This document shows, one piece after another, positions 25,471-35,303 of a DNA stretch of 64,000 nucleotides. The DNA comes from Sediminibacillus albus (lineage in GTDB: Bacteria; Bacillota; Bacilli; Bacillales; Amphibacillaceae). The stretch covers positions 142,905-206,904 of the forward strand of contig NZ_FNFL01000006.1 in the NCBI RefSeq assembly GCF_900101125.1, given 5' to 3'. Position numbers and translations under genes: made by a program. Under the pieces are notes generated by a model. It had not been told where the DNA came from. It saw only the letters and a list, made by a program, of their open reading frames with translations, and did no database searches. Numbering within the stretch: position 1 is the first letter of the stretch; every line of letters begins with the position of its first letter.

Positions 25471-26124
25471 GTGAAGCATAAAAAAAACTACCAATCTTTG
25501 AAACTGGAAACGGAAAAAGGCGAAATAACGATCGAAGGACCACTTTCTTCTCCAGAGTTAATGAATTTTAACTTTCACGAAGGGCTGAACGCCTTCCGTC
25601 CAGCAAAGAAGCAGTTTAAGGCAATCCAAGAGATTGCAGACTTTGATGAAGGCAGAATAATTATTGCGCGTACCGAGGATACCATTATTGGCTATGTAAC
25701 ATATTTATATCCCGATCCATTAGAACGCTGGTCAGAATTTAAAATGGAGGACTTAATAGAATTGGGAGCAATAGAAATAGCTGCCTCTTTTCGCGGCCAC
25801 AAAATAGGCTCCCGCTTATTGATGGTTTCTATGTTAGATGAAGAGATGGAAAACTATATTGTTATCTCAACAGAATATTACTGGCACTGGGACTTAAAGG
25901 GCAAGCAGCTGAGTGTATGGGATTACCGAAAAGTAATGGAAAAAATGATGTTTGTCGGCGGTTTGACCCCATCTCCTACGGACGATCCGGAAATTGTTTC
26001 CCATCCAGCTAATTGTTTGATGGTAAGAATAGGGAGCAATGTTCCTGAAAGCTCAATTGAAAAATTCGATCGTCTGCGGTTCTTACAGCGAGAGAAATAC
26101 CGTTCGTTAAGGGAGGGAATCTGA
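25471..26124 (+). CDS. acuA: acetoin utilisation protein AcuA, GNAT protein acetyltransferase
   Basis: AcuA acetylates and inactivates acetyl-CoA synthetase AcsA. The 217-residue protein has a GNAT core with the acetyl-CoA loop near IEIAASFRGHKIGSRLL (about residues 110-126). I chose GTG 25471, after AGGTGGTG, which gives a length close to the B. subtilis protein (210); the frame runs further upstream without a ribosome-binding site. acuB begins at the base after its stop codon. The target gene acsA is not adjacent, unlike in B. subtilis. Confidence 0.93.
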   Translation: MKHKKNYQSLKLETEKGEITIEGPLSSPELMNFNFHEGLNAFRPAKKQFKAIQEIADFDEGRIIIARTEDTIIGYVTYLYPDPLERWSEFKMEDLIELGAIEIAASFRGHKIGSRLLMVSMLDEEMENYIVISTEYYWHWDLKGKQLSVWDYRKVMEKMMFVGGLTPSPTDDPEIVSHPANCLMVRIGSNVPESSIEKFDRLRFLQREKYRSLREGI

Positions 26125-26775
26125 ATGCTTGTTGAAGAAATAATGAATACCAATGTAATCAGCTTATCTCCCGATTCTTCCATCGAAGAAGCCTTGAAAC
26201 TTCTTAATCACTATCATATTCGCCATATCCCAATTGTGGATGAAAACGATCAAGTGATTGGAATTGTTTCAGACCGGGATGTCCGCGACGCAAGCCCTTC
26301 TATTTTTACTAGCGGTGATCATTTCCGGGAATTACAGCACCGAATCAAGACAATCATGAGCCATCCTGTCCATACTATACATCCGCTTGATTTTGTTGAG
26401 GAGATTGCCGCGATCTTCTATGAACACGAATTTGCTTGTCTGCCAGTCGTCAGAAATAATAAGCTGGTGGGAATGGTAACAGAAAAAGATATGCTTTATA
26501 CCATGATACAATTAACCGGCACAAATGTTCAAAGCTCACAAATAGAGGTTAAGGTTCCCCACAGGGCAGGGATACTTCCAGAAGTGGCCAGTATATTTGG
26601 AAAACGGAAAACAAACATAACTTCTGTCCTGATCTATCCATATAAGGATGATCCAAATTTTAAAATACTCGTTTTTAGATTTCAAACAATGAATCCGCTG
26701 CCAATCATTGAAGACTTAAAGGCTGCTGACTATGAAGTCCTTTGGCCAAATTCACAGGTGTCCAAAGATGAATAA
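26125..26775 (+). CDS. acuB: AcuB, CBS-pair and ACT domain protein
   Basis: This 216-residue protein has two CBS motifs (about residues 3-58, IMNTNVISLSPDSSIEEAL; and 75-130, IMSHPVHTIHPLDFVEEIA) followed by an ACT domain (about 138-215, EVKVPHRAGILPEVASIFGK). The domains suggest binding of adenine nucleotides and a small ligand. Its exact function in acetoin/acetate use is not established. It is the second gene of acuABC, starting right after the acuA stop and overlapping the acuC start by 8 bases, so translational coupling is likely. Confidence 0.92.
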   Translation: MLVEEIMNTNVISLSPDSSIEEALKLLNHYHIRHIPIVDENDQVIGIVSDRDVRDASPSIFTSGDHFRELQHRIKTIMSHPVHTIHPLDFVEEIAAIFYEHEFACLPVVRNNKLVGMVTEKDMLYTMIQLTGTNVQSSQIEVKVPHRAGILPEVASIFGKRKTNITSVLIYPYKDDPNFKILVFRFQTMNPLPIIEDLKAADYEVLWPNSQVSKDE

Positions 26776-27955
26776 AGAACAGGCTGCCTTTATCTACTCA
26801 GAAGCATTTACTGATTATCACTTTAATTCCGATCATCCATTTAATCAGCAGCGGGTTGTGATGACGAAAGAACTGTTAGAAGCAGAAGGCCAACTGAAAG
26901 AGAATCATTTAATAAAACCGCGGACGGCCACAGTAGAAGAATTAGCCCTTGTTCATGATAAGCGTTATATTGAAGCCGTTATCAAAGCCAGCAATGGGAA
27001 CCTTAGCCAGGAAGAAGGCTGGAAGTTCGGATTGGGAACTGAAGATACTCCCATGTTCAGCAATATGCACGAATCGGCCTCCCTCCTTGTAGGCGGTACT
27101 TTGACAGCTGTTGACACCGTGTTGAACAAACAAGCGTCACATGCGTTAAATTTAGGCGGCGGCTTACATCACGGTTTTAAAAGAAAAGCCTCTGGCTTCT
27201 GCATTTATAATGATGGGGCAGTAGCAATAAAGTATATCCGCGAGAACTATAATCTGCGGGTATTATACGTAGATACGGACGCCCACCACGGCGATGGTGT
27301 CCAGGCTTTGTTTTACGATGATCCGGAAGTATGTACTTTATCCATTCATGAAACAGGAAGATATTTATTCCCTGGTACAGGAAATATAAACGAACGCGGC
27401 TTAAAAACGGGCTATGGATATACGTTTAACTTTCCAATCGATGCTTTCACTGAAGATGAATCTTATTTATCAGTATATGAATCCGCTTTCAAAGAAGTGG
27501 CAGAGTATTTTCAGCCAGACGTTATTATTACTCAAAATGGCGTAGATGCACATTGTTATGATCCATTAACCCATCTATGCTCCACCATGAAAACATTTGA
27601 ACAAATCCCCCTTCTCGCACGGCGCCTCGCTAATCAATATTGTGAAGGCAGGTGGATCGCATTAGGGGGAGGCGGGTACGACATCTGGCGAGTAGTTCCG
27701 AGAGCTTGGGGCCAACTATGGAGCGTGATGCTAACAGGGGAAATTATTACCGGAAGGCTGCCTGCTTCATGGAAGGCCAAATGGGAGCAACTTTCCCCTG
27801 TCAGCTTGCCGGATGATTGGCATGATGCTTCGGATATCTATCAAAAGATACCCAGAAAATTGGAGATTACTGAAAAAAACGAAAAAATGCTTCAACAGTG
27901 CTTACAATATTGCAGAAATAAAAAGCATTTTAACAGTGTCCATTGCGAAAAATAG
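26768..27955 (+). CDS. acuC: AcuC, histone-deacetylase-like protein deacetylase
   Basis: AcuC is a zinc-dependent deacetylase of the class I HDAC fold that reverses AcuA acetylation of acetyl-CoA synthetase. The 395-residue protein shows the catalytic His pair (GGGLHHGF), the zinc-binding DTDAHHGDG motif, and the glycine-rich GGGGYD near the C-terminal third. The ATG at 26768 follows AGGTG by 7 bases and overlaps the end of acuB. It ends the operon, followed by a bidirectional hairpin shared with motS. Confidence 0.95.
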   Translation: MNKEQAAFIYSEAFTDYHFNSDHPFNQQRVVMTKELLEAEGQLKENHLIKPRTATVEELALVHDKRYIEAVIKASNGNLSQEEGWKFGLGTEDTPMFSNMHESASLLVGGTLTAVDTVLNKQASHALNLGGGLHHGFKRKASGFCIYNDGAVAIKYIRENYNLRVLYVDTDAHHGDGVQALFYDDPEVCTLSIHETGRYLFPGTGNINERGLKTGYGYTFNFPIDAFTEDESYLSVYESAFKEVAEYFQPDVIITQNGVDAHCYDPLTHLCSTMKTFEQIPLLARRLANQYCEGRWIALGGGGYDIWRVVPRAWGQLWSVMLTGEIITGRLPASWKAKWEQLSPVSLPDDWHDASDIYQKIPRKLEITEKNEKMLQQCLQYCRNKKHFNSVHCEK

Positions 27956-27963
27956 GTTTTTCC

Positions 27964-28000
27964 ATTTAAAAAAGGATGGAATGAATTCCATCCTTTGATG
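27964..28000. terminator. bidirectional terminator between acuC and motS
   Basis: AAAGGATGGAAT / ATTCCATCCTTT stem with a 2-base loop; T-rich arm on the minus strand (CCTTTTTTAAAT). Confidence 0.75.
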
Positions 28001-28008
28001 ATCTATAC

Positions 28009-28764
28009 CTAGCCTGGATTTCCCTGTTGCAAAATAACGATTTCCACGCGCCTGTTTTTCGCCCAATTTTCGGGAGAATCATTGGCAACCAATGGCCTGG
28101 TATCTCCATAGCCTGCTGCACTGAAACGACTTTCGTCAATTGAGCCGTTTTCAATGACATAGCGGATCACACTGCTAGCCCTTGCTGAAGAGAGCTCCCA
28201 ATTGGAAGGAAAGCGATAATTAGAGATCGGCCGGTCATCCGTATGACCTTCGACTCTTACCTTATTCGGGATGTTACTTAATAAAGTATCAACTTTATCC
28301 AGTAAGGATTTACCTTCATCAATAATATTCGCTTCTCCAGACTCAAACAGCACCTTTTCCTGCAAAATCAACACAACACCCTCGTCCGTCCGATTAGCAG
28401 TAATCACATTATTTAGGTCGTTTTCATCCAAAAAAGCAGTCACTTTTTTCAACAGCTCATCAATAGATTCCTGATGATCATCCGCATCTTTTGTTTCTTC
28501 CACTTGATCTTCTTCCGTTTTCTCTTCACTGTCCCTCTTGTCTGTACTCTCGGCAGGGTTTTCCATCGGGACTGGAGAAGGAGAATAATCAAAGATCATG
28601 TTGTTCTTAAAAGACTCAGCCAATGCCTCGAACTTTACTAAGTCGATTTGGGACATAGAAAACAACAAAATAAAAAAAACTAAAATTAAGGTGACCATAT
28701 CGGCATATGTAATCATCCACTTCGGAGTACCTTTATTCGACCGTCTTTTCTTTCTAAGCTTCAT
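28009..28764 (-). CDS. motS: flagellar stator protein MotS (MotB/OmpA family)
   Basis: MotS forms, with MotP, the Na+-coupled stator of the flagellar motor. The 251-residue protein has a short basic N-terminus, one transmembrane helix with the ion-binding aspartate (TYADMVTLILVFFILLF, about residues 19-35), an acidic linker (about 65-100) and a C-terminal OmpA-like peptidoglycan-binding domain (VRVEGHTDDRPIS, SSARASSVIRYV, GYGDTRPL). The start overlaps the motP stop. Its place immediately downstream of ccpA is that of MotPS in Bacillus. Ion specificity is inferred from this orthology. Confidence 0.92.
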   Translation of the reverse strand: MKLRKKRRSNKGTPKWMITYADMVTLILVFFILLFSMSQIDLVKFEALAESFKNNMIFDYSPSPVPMENPAESTDKRDSEEKTEEDQVEETKDADDHQESIDELLKKVTAFLDENDLNNVITANRTDEGVVLILQEKVLFESGEANIIDEGKSLLDKVDTLLSNIPNKVRVEGHTDDRPISNYRFPSNWELSSARASSVIRYVIENGSIDESRFSAAGYGDTRPLVANDSPENWAKNRRVEIVILQQGNPG

Positions 28765-29578
28765 GAACGGATTCTCCCATGAATTCCTCTTCAGCTTGTT
28801 TGCCTGCCTTCTGTTTCATTTCATTAGATAAGAAGGCGCTAAGCTTTTCTTCAAGAATTCGGGGATTTTGGCCTGATTGAATACCAATGACACCTTCTAT
28901 TACTATTTGTTTAAAAAATATTTCTTCATCTGTCTTATTTTCTAATTTGCCTGCCATCGGAATAAAAACTAAATTAGCAAGCACTGTCCCATAAAAAGTA
29001 GTTAATAGGGCTACTGCCATATTAGGGCCTAATGTAGAAGGGTCCTGCAGGTTATTCAGCATAAGCACAAGACCGATCAATGTTCCAATCATTCCCCAAG
29101 CAGGAGCATATTCTCCTGCTTTTTCCAGAATCGTTCTCCCTTTTAGGTGGCGCTCTTCCAGGGCGGCAATTTCGGCACTCATAATATCATTTATCATTTC
29201 CGGCTCAATTCCATCTACCGCAAGTAGAATCCCTTTTTTCAAAAAAGGATCGTCTACATCTTCTAACTCATTTTCCAGAGTAAGCAAACCTTCCCTTCTG
29301 GCTCTTTCCGACAAGCGGGTAAACAAGCTAATCAACTCAGGAAGGCTTTGTTCATTTTTATGAAATGCCTCTTTTAATACATACCGTGTCAGCTTTAACT
29401 GTTCTAAATTAAAATTAATTAAGATAGCTGCAGCTAGTCCGCCGATAACAATCAATATAGAGGACACTTGGACAAATGACGAAAATCCACCACTGCCCCC
29501 ACTTGCCAAAATGCCGAACATTAGCATGACGAAACCTAAGGTAATGCCGATTGGAGTCAAGATGTCTCTTTTTTTCAT
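28754..29578 (-). CDS. motP: flagellar stator protein MotP (MotA family)
   Basis: MotP is the four-helix stator subunit, 274 residues. Hydrophobic segments lie at about residues 8-28, 34-54, 155-177 and 185-210, with a large cytoplasmic loop between the second and third carrying conserved charged residues (LSERARREGLLTLE). The segment APAWGMIGTLIGLVLMLNN is typical of MotA/MotP proteins. It overlaps motS by 11 bases and follows ccpA by about 125 bases on the same strand. No sigma-D promoter was recognised, so transcription may come from ccpA. Confidence 0.93.
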   Translation of the reverse strand: MKKRDILTPIGITLGFVMLMFGILASGGSGGFSSFVQVSSILIVIGGLAAAILINFNLEQLKLTRYVLKEAFHKNEQSLPELISLFTRLSERARREGLLTLENELEDVDDPFLKKGILLAVDGIEPEMINDIMSAEIAALEERHLKGRTILEKAGEYAPAWGMIGTLIGLVLMLNNLQDPSTLGPNMAVALLTTFYGTVLANLVFIPMAGKLENKTDEEIFFKQIVIEGVIGIQSGQNPRILEEKLSAFLSNEMKQKAGKQAEEEFMGESVHEA

Positions 29579-29704
29579 ACACTCTCTCCCTAACTAATAA
29601 TGAACCAAAAGTGTCGTATATTCCTGCACCCGGTTTTACCAACCATTAGGATTTATTTGTTGGAAGGCCAGTACCTCTTGCATGGCACTAAATCTGCCTG
29701 TTTA

Positions 29705-30712
29705 TTAGCTCTTACTGGATTTTGTTGAGTTTCTCTCAATAATCCGATGGGGTAAAATAATGTTTTGGTCACTAACCTCTTCTTTATTCATATATTTGGT
29801 CAACAATCTCATTGCAACTGCACCAATATCATACATCGGCTGAACAATTGTCGATAATGTCGGGCGAACCATCGTTGCTAAGCGAGTATTGTCGAAACCA
29901 AACACTTCAATATCCTCAGGAACCTTTAATCCTCTGTCCTGCGCACCATGAATGACACCTAGCGCCATTTCATCAGAAGCAACAAAGATGCTTGTCGGTT
30001 TTTTGTCTAAAGACATTAACTGATCAAGCGCCTCCATACCAGAATCGTAAGTATAGTCACCCTTAATAATCAAATCTTCGTTGACTGTGACATTTTTTTC
30101 TTTAAGTGCTCTCATGTAACCATTGAATTTCTGGGTGTTAATTTCCGTTTCTTCCGTTGCTGAAACGAACGCAGGATGTTCATTACCATGCTCAAGCAGA
30201 AGAAATGCAGCCTCGTACGCAGCTTGTTCATAATCAATATTTACCGATGGGACTGTTTGTGATTCATCTATAGTTGCAGCAAGCGCTACAGGGACGGGCG
30301 AGCTTTTAAATTGGTTTACGTGATCTTCGGTAATTTTACCGCCCATAAAGACAATGCCATCCACCTGTTTTTCCAGCATCGTATTAATTAAATGTAATTC
30401 CTTGTCTTTGTTTTGGTCTGAATTGCTTAAGATAATATTGTAATTATACATGGTAGCAATATCTTCAATCCCTCTTGCTAGCTCCGCAAAAAATATACTG
30501 GAAATGTCTGGGATGATTGCACCCACGGTGGTTGTTTTTTTGCTGGCCAATCCCCGGGCAACAGCATTTGGACGATAACCTAAACGCTCAATCGTATTTA
30601 AAACTTTTTTACGTGTAGCCGGTTTTACATTCGGATTTCCATTCACTACTCTTGATACTGTCGCCATCGAGACGTTTGCTTCTCTGGCTACATCATATAT
30701 TGTTATATTCAT
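29705..30712 (-). CDS. ccpA: catabolite control protein A
   Basis: CcpA is the LacI-family master regulator of carbon catabolite control in Firmicutes; with HPr-Ser46-P it binds cre sites. The 335-residue protein has the LacI helix-turn-helix ([20 protein letters not shown], about residues 4-23), the hinge helix (NAVARGLA, about 50-57) and a periplasmic-binding-like core. Length and sequence match CcpA rather than a sugar-specific LacI member. The ATG start follows ATAGGAGG. It lies upstream of motPS and downstream of aroA on the minus strand, as in B. subtilis. Two cre-like sites in this window are candidate targets. Confidence 0.96.
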   Translation of the reverse strand: MNITIYDVAREANVSMATVSRVVNGNPNVKPATRKKVLNTIERLGYRPNAVARGLASKKTTTVGAIIPDISSIFFAELARGIEDIATMYNYNIILSNSDQNKDKELHLINTMLEKQVDGIVFMGGKITEDHVNQFKSSPVPVALAATIDESQTVPSVNIDYEQAAYEAAFLLLEHGNEHPAFVSATEETEINTQKFNGYMRALKEKNVTVNEDLIIKGDYTYDSGMEALDQLMSLDKKPTSIFVASDEMALGVIHGAQDRGLKVPEDIEVFGFDNTRLATMVRPTLSTIVQPMYDIGAVAMRLLTKYMNKEEVSDQNIILPHRIIERNSTKSSKS

Positions 30713-30763
30713 AAGTAAAAAACCTCCTATATCTAGTTCTTTGTCGCAAACTGCTTTTCATTA

Positions 30764-30792
30764 ATAATACGATACTCGACAGGCTTCCGCAA
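30764..30792 (-). promoter_or_regulatory. candidate sigma-A promoter of ccpA
   Basis: Minus strand TTGCGG (30792-30787) and TATTAT (30769-30764), spacing 17, about 50 bases before the start codon. Confidence 0.55.
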
Positions 30793-30960
30793 TGTTTGCA
30801 TTACCAATAAAGCAAAAATAAGTAATGCAGCGCAGACACAAGAAGTTGATCGGCGAGCAATTCCTTCTAAGTAAAAGCGCAAGACAACCCTCCGGTTTGA
30901 AGACGAACCGTTTTAAGCCCTCCTGCCCTATTTTTTATTGATTTTTGTTCATTTAAACAT

Positions 30961-30999
30961 TATGAAGCCCTCACCATATAATAGCAGGCAAGGGCTTCA
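30961..30999 (-). repeat. hairpin downstream of aroA
   Basis: TGAAGCCCT / AGGGCTTCA stem with a 20-base loop. No T-run follows on the minus strand, so termination is uncertain. Nothing else is visible in the 30713-31023 gap beyond this hairpin and the ccpA promoter. Confidence 0.45.
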
Positions 31000-31023
31000 A
31001 ATACAAAGCAATGAATCTTGTTA

Positions 31024-32082
31024 TTATTTTTTTAATTCTGCCATAAAACGATTGAATGTTTCAATATCCATTTGCTGCGCAGAGTCAGACAAGGCCACAG
31101 CCGGGTCAGGGTGAACTTCTGCCATCACACCATCGGCTCCAATAGCGAGTGCTGCCTTGGCAGCAGGTAGCAACAAGTCTCTCCGTCCAGTAGAATGGGT
31201 CACATCCACCATGACTGGAAGGTGGGTCTCCTGCTTCAAGATAGGTACAGCTGTAATGTCCAACGTGTTCCTTGTAGCTTTTTCATAAGTACGAATTCCT
31301 CTTTCACACAGAATAATATTGCCGTTCCCTTTAGAAATAATGTACTCTGCCGCATTAATGAATTCGGAAATCGTGGCCGATAGTCCTCTTTTTAGCAAGA
31401 CAGGCTTATCAACTTCACCTGCTGCTTTTAACAATTCAAAGTTCTGCATGTTTCTTGCGCCTATCTGAATAACATCAATATAGTCAACAGCCTTTTCTAT
31501 ATCAGCTGGATTGACAATTTCACTTACTACAGCTAATCCGAATTCATCAGCTACCTTTTTCAATATTTGCAAACCTTCCAAACCTAAACCTTGGAAATCA
31601 TATGGCGAGGTTCTTGGTTTGAATGCTCCGCCTCTTAACAGCTTCAATCCCTGCTTTTTGACAGCATCTGCCACTTTGGCCACTTGGTCATAACTTTCTA
31701 CGGCACAAGGTCCCATAATAAAGTGCTGTTCCCCGTCTCCAAATTTTTCGCCATTGATATCTATAATGGTATTGTCCGGCTTTTTCTTTCTGGAAACAAG
31801 CAACGCTTTACGATGGTCGTCTTCTTGTAACTCAAGGCTTGCCTTGAAAATTTCCTTAAACAGCGCTTCTAAGGTAGAGTTTTCAAAAGGACCATTATTG
31901 TGGTCTGTAATTAAATCCAACATTGCCCTTTCCCTGACAGGGTCAAAACGATTAGCACCTTGTTTATCTTTAACTTGCCCAATTTCCTGGACAAGCTCTG
32001 CTCTCTTGTTAATAAGATCAAGAATTTCCAGATTCACTTGATCCAGTTTGCCGCGCAGCTGATCTAATTGTTCATTACTCAC
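31024..32082 (-). CDS. aroA: bifunctional chorismate mutase / DAHP synthase
   Basis: The enzyme makes 3-deoxy-D-arabino-heptulosonate 7-phosphate, the first step of the shikimate pathway, with an N-terminal chorismate mutase domain acting as the feedback sensor. The AroQ-type domain spans about residues 1-90 ([26 protein letters not shown]), the KDPG-aldolase-like DAHPS domain about 110-350 ([28 protein letters not shown]). This fusion is the Bacillus AroA(G) type. I prefer the GTG at 32082, 9 bases after GGGGG; a TTG at 32088 adds two residues. Its neighbour is ccpA, as in B. subtilis. Confidence 0.95.
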   Translation of the reverse strand: MSNEQLDQLRGKLDQVNLEILDLINKRAELVQEIGQVKDKQGANRFDPVRERAMLDLITDHNNGPFENSTLEALFKEIFKASLELQEDDHRKALLVSRKKKPDNTIIDINGEKFGDGEQHFIMGPCAVESYDQVAKVADAVKKQGLKLLRGGAFKPRTSPYDFQGLGLEGLQILKKVADEFGLAVVSEIVNPADIEKAVDYIDVIQIGARNMQNFELLKAAGEVDKPVLLKRGLSATISEFINAAEYIISKGNGNIILCERGIRTYEKATRNTLDITAVPILKQETHLPVMVDVTHSTGRRDLLLPAAKAALAIGADGVMAEVHPDPAVALSDSAQQMDIETFNRFMAELKK

Positions 32083-32251
32083 TGTCAAATTCCCCCTTGG
32101 TTATGTAATAATAGAAAGTAGTAGAATAATAATATGCTATTTTTAATAATTAGGGATAATTATAGCTAAAATTTCACCACTTGTCATCCGTAAGTTTTAT
32201 AATATTTCGTATAATTCATAATTTTTATAGTATTGAAGGAGAATAACCACA

Positions 32252-34384
32252 ATGAATGAAAGAATATTTGCCCTCGATATCGGCACAAGGTCAGTGATCG
32301 GGCTAATTTTAGAAAAGATAGAATCAAAGTACCAATTAGTTGATTTTTATTTAAAGGAACATGAAGAAAGAGCGATGCTTGATGGACAAATCCATGATGT
32401 CGTATCGGTAGCTCAAACAATTGAAGAGGTAAAAAGCCACTTGGAAAAACTGCACGGCGAATTATCTAGTGTTTGCGTCGCTGCTGCAGGCCGGGCCTTA
32501 AAGACTAGAAGAACAAAAATATCAAAAGAAATAATTCAACAGCCATTGATGGAAAAGGAAGATGTCCTTTTTCTTGAACTAAATGCAGTCCAACAGGCGC
32601 AATACGAATTGGCCCACGAAGAGTCAAGCAGTGTCAGTTCAGAGTATTATTGTGTCGGTTATTCAGTGTTGTACTATGAATTAGATGAACAAAATATTGG
32701 TTCTTTAATCGATCAACAAGGTAAAACGGCTTCTGTCGAAATCATCGCTACCTTTCTCCCGAAAGTTGTAGTGGAATCTCTAATTTCCGCCCTGGGACGT
32801 GCCGGACTTGAAATGGAAGCACTAACTCTGGAACCAATCGCAGCTATTGATGTATTGATCCCTGCCTCAATGAGAAAATTGAATGTGGCTTTAGTTGATA
32901 TCGGAGCGGGAACGAGTGATATTGCTTTGACAGACGATGGAACTGTAACAGCCTACGGCATGGTGCCACAAGCTGGCGATGAGATTACTGAAGCGCTTAG
33001 TGAACAATACTTACTCGACTTTCCGCAAGCCGAACAAATGAAACGGGACTTAATAAGGAAACAGGAAGTACAAATTACTGATATTCTCGGTTTTGAGCAG
33101 TCTGTCGACTATAAGGATGCCGTCGACTCTATCACCTCGTCCATCGATTCGTTAGCAGATGCTATTTGCAAAGAAATTATGCTTTTGAACAATAAAGCGC
33201 CTAAAGCCGTTATGCTGGTTGGCGGTGGCAGTATGACTCCTGAGTTAACGGAACGAATCGCAGCACGACTAGAGCTTCCATCCAATCGTGTAGCGATAAG
33301 AGGGATCGAAGCAATTCCAGCCCTCCACAAGACAGACAACCTGCCAGCTGGCCCTGCCTTCGTTACTCCTATCGGTATCGCCATCGCCGCAAAACAAAAT
33401 CCTGTCCACTATATCAGTGTAACAGTCAATGACAGAGCGGTTCGCTTATTTGATATGAAGCAGTTAACAGTAGGCGATTGTTTATTGGCTGCCGGGATAA
33501 ATATCGATAAATTGTATGGGCTGCCGGGCATGGCGCTAATAGTTGAGCTGGATGGCAAAAGCCTAACAGTTCCCGGCAGGTATGGAACTGCACCGGTCAT
33601 CCGCCTAAATGGTGAAATCATTCATGTCGGTCACCCTATCAAGCATGGCGATACGCTTGTTATTGAAGAAGGAAAAGATGGGCAGCCAGCTCAAGTGACT
33701 ATTAAAGACCTAATTGGCGAGGTGCCTGTTATGCACCTTAAATACAATGGAAATGAATATACTATTGCCTCAGATATACGAGTGAATGGTAAAATTGCCG
33801 CAGAGACAAGACAGCTTGAAGATCGGGATAAGGTCACGGTCACGAATGTAAAAACAATTAAAGACTTTCTCGCTCATATAGATAAAGAAGATGTTATTAA
33901 AGAAGCTGGCCAGTTTTCAATCATTGTTAATGGAAAGAAACAAGCTATTGAAGAATTCACTTCTTCCCTGCGAAAAAATAATCAAAAAGCGCAAATCAAT
34001 GATTACTTAAAAAATGGAGACAATATCTCATTTATAAGCAATGAAAAACCTGTACTGCGAGATATACTGAAAAAATTAGGCTACGATGAGGAGTACTCGC
34101 TGACGGTGACTTTCAATGATGAACAGATAACAATGAAAAAGGATGCTATCAAAGCAGTCAGAGACGGCAAAGAGCTGACGATCGATGAGTTCATTTATCC
34201 AGGCGACCAGCTGCATATTGAAGTATTAAAACGAACCCCTTTTATTTTTCAAGATATCTTTCGTTTCACTACCATTGATCTCACCAATGCAAAAGGGAAC
34301 TTCCATATCTATAAAAATGGACATCCAACCACCTTTTATGAGGAACTGGCACCCCATGATGTGATTACTCTGGAGTGGCAGTAA
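32252..34384 (+). CDS. FtsA/PilM-like ATPase with long C-terminal beta-rich extension
   Basis: This 710-residue protein begins with an actin-fold ATPase domain of the FtsA/PilM group: phosphate-1 motif ALDIGTRSVIG (about 7-17), phosphate-2 motif ALVDIGAGTSDIAL (about 213-226) and adenosine motif VMLVGGGSMTPEL (about 321-333). Residues about 390-710 form an extension of repeated short units of the type V-x-V-N-G-(K/R) ... G-D-x-L/I-x-I, which look beta-rich. No C-terminal amphipathic membrane helix typical of FtsA is seen. Such large FtsA homologues occur in Bacillaceae; their function is unknown to me. It is monocistronic, in the plus orientation among minus-strand genes. The ATG start follows AAGGAG. 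Confidence 0.8.
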   Translation: MNERIFALDIGTRSVIGLILEKIESKYQLVDFYLKEHEERAMLDGQIHDVVSVAQTIEEVKSHLEKLHGELSSVCVAAAGRALKTRRTKISKEIIQQPLMEKEDVLFLELNAVQQAQYELAHEESSSVSSEYYCVGYSVLYYELDEQNIGSLIDQQGKTASVEIIATFLPKVVVESLISALGRAGLEMEALTLEPIAAIDVLIPASMRKLNVALVDIGAGTSDIALTDDGTVTAYGMVPQAGDEITEALSEQYLLDFPQAEQMKRDLIRKQEVQITDILGFEQSVDYKDAVDSITSSIDSLADAICKEIMLLNNKAPKAVMLVGGGSMTPELTERIAARLELPSNRVAIRGIEAIPALHKTDNLPAGPAFVTPIGIAIAAKQNPVHYISVTVNDRAVRLFDMKQLTVGDCLLAAGINIDKLYGLPGMALIVELDGKSLTVPGRYGTAPVIRLNGEIIHVGHPIKHGDTLVIEEGKDGQPAQVTIKDLIGEVPVMHLKYNGNEYTIASDIRVNGKIAAETRQLEDRDKVTVTNVKTIKDFLAHIDKEDVIKEAGQFSIIVNGKKQAIEEFTSSLRKNNQKAQINDYLKNGDNISFISNEKPVLRDILKKLGYDEEYSLTVTFNDEQITMKKDAIKAVRDGKELTIDEFIYPGDQLHIEVLKRTPFIFQDIFRFTTIDLTNAKGNFHIYKNGHPTTFYEELAPHDVITLEWQ

Positions 34385-34397
34385 ATCAACAAGCTGA

Positions 34398-34456
34398 TAA
34401 ACCGCAAAAAGGTTCCACCCGAATTTGAACGGTGTGGAACCTTTTTTGCGGTTTAT
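34398..34456. terminator. bidirectional terminator, FtsA-like gene / ytxJ
   Basis: AAACCGCAAAAAGGTTCCAC pairs perfectly with GTGGAACCTTTTTTGCGGTTT except for one A/T bulge, with T-runs on both strands. Its right arm reaches the ytxJ stop. Confidence 0.85.
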
Positions 34457-34788
34457 TTCAATGTTTGTTCGACTTGTCTGGTAATTAGATCGTGTTTTAT
34501 ATTGCTGTGCGAATCGCTCCATATCACTTGATTATTTTTAAAGATTAAGATTTGAGGCGATTCATGCTTAACACTGTAAAGGAAAGCTATTTCATTTGAT
34601 AAATCCCTTGCCTTTTGGACGTATAATATGAAAACTGGGGTATCGGTTTCTTTGCAGAATAAATCAAATTCTCTCTTTGCTTCAGCGCTAATAGGGCATG
34701 TCAAACTATGCTTAAAAAGAATAAAGTTTTGATATTGATTGCTTAACTGTTCGAATTCCTCACGGGTTTGTATAACTACTGCATCCAC
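34453..34788 (-). CDS. ytxJ: monothiol bacilliredoxin BrxC (YtxJ)
   Basis: This 111-residue thioredoxin-fold protein has the TCPIS motif (HSLTCPISAEA), the active-site signature of YtxJ/BrxC, which removes bacillithiol from S-bacillithiolated proteins. The single active-site cysteine fits the monothiol class. I chose GTG 34788, 9 bases from GGAG; the ATG at 34794 is only 3 bases from it. It is the last gene of ytxG-ytxH-ytxJ, though a terminator between ytxH and ytxJ suggests partly separate expression. Confidence 0.9.
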   Translation of the reverse strand: MDAVVIQTREEFEQLSNQYQNFILFKHSLTCPISAEAKREFDLFCKETDTPVFILYVQKARDLSNEIAFLYSVKHESPQILIFKNNQVIWSDSHSNIKHDLITRQVEQTLK

Positions 34789-34844
34789 TGTCATCAACTC
34801 CTGAAATTCAAAGTAACCACATAGTAATTGAAGTATGTAATCCG

Positions 34845-34883
34845 ATAAAAAAGGCTGCAGAGCCGATAGCCCCCAGCCTTATA
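34845..34883 (-). terminator. terminator after ytxH
   Basis: Minus strand AAGGCTG / CAGCCTT stem followed by TTTTATC. Confidence 0.7.
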
Positions 34884-34889
34884 ACATTT

Positions 34890-35288
34890 TTATACTTTGT
34901 TTTCTTGTTCTCTTTCCAACTCTTCGGCAGCTTCTTCAATCGCCTGTGCTACTTCCTCAGCAGCCTGTTCTGCTTCTTCTTCACTATTCTGATTCCGGTT
35001 TCTAAGTGAATTTGTAGTATCTTTCATCTTGTTGGTTAAATCCTGCGACTTAACAGACGCCTTTTCTCTCCATTCGGAGCTCTTTTCATAAGCAACATCT
35101 TTCCATTCATAAGCACGATCTTTAACATAACCGGCTCCTTCATTCAAATCATTACGCATTTCCCTGCCAGATTTGGGAGCAAAGAGAAGCGCTACTGATG
35201 CGCCAACGATGCCGCCAATTAATGAACCGATTAAAAAATCCTTACCATTCGTGTTTTGAGTTTCGTTTTCCATTTGTTGATTAACCAT
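34890..35288 (-). CDS. ytxH: YtxH-family general stress protein
   Basis: This 132-residue protein has one glycine-rich transmembrane segment with the YtxH signature (DFLIGSLIGGIVGASVALLFAPKSGREMR, described here by its core at about residues 17-45), then a charged coiled-coil-like region ending in a Glu/Ala-rich tail. The B. subtilis orthologue belongs to the sigma-B general stress regulon; its molecular role is not known. It lies 15 bases downstream of ytxG, in one operon. The ATG start follows GGAGG. Confidence 0.9.
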   Translation of the reverse strand: MVNQQMENETQNTNGKDFLIGSLIGGIVGASVALLFAPKSGREMRNDLNEGAGYVKDRAYEWKDVAYEKSSEWREKASVKSQDLTNKMKDTTNSLRNRNQNSEEEAEQAAEEVAQAIEEAAEELEREQENKV

Positions 35289-35303
35289 TTAGATTCCTCC
35301 CAT

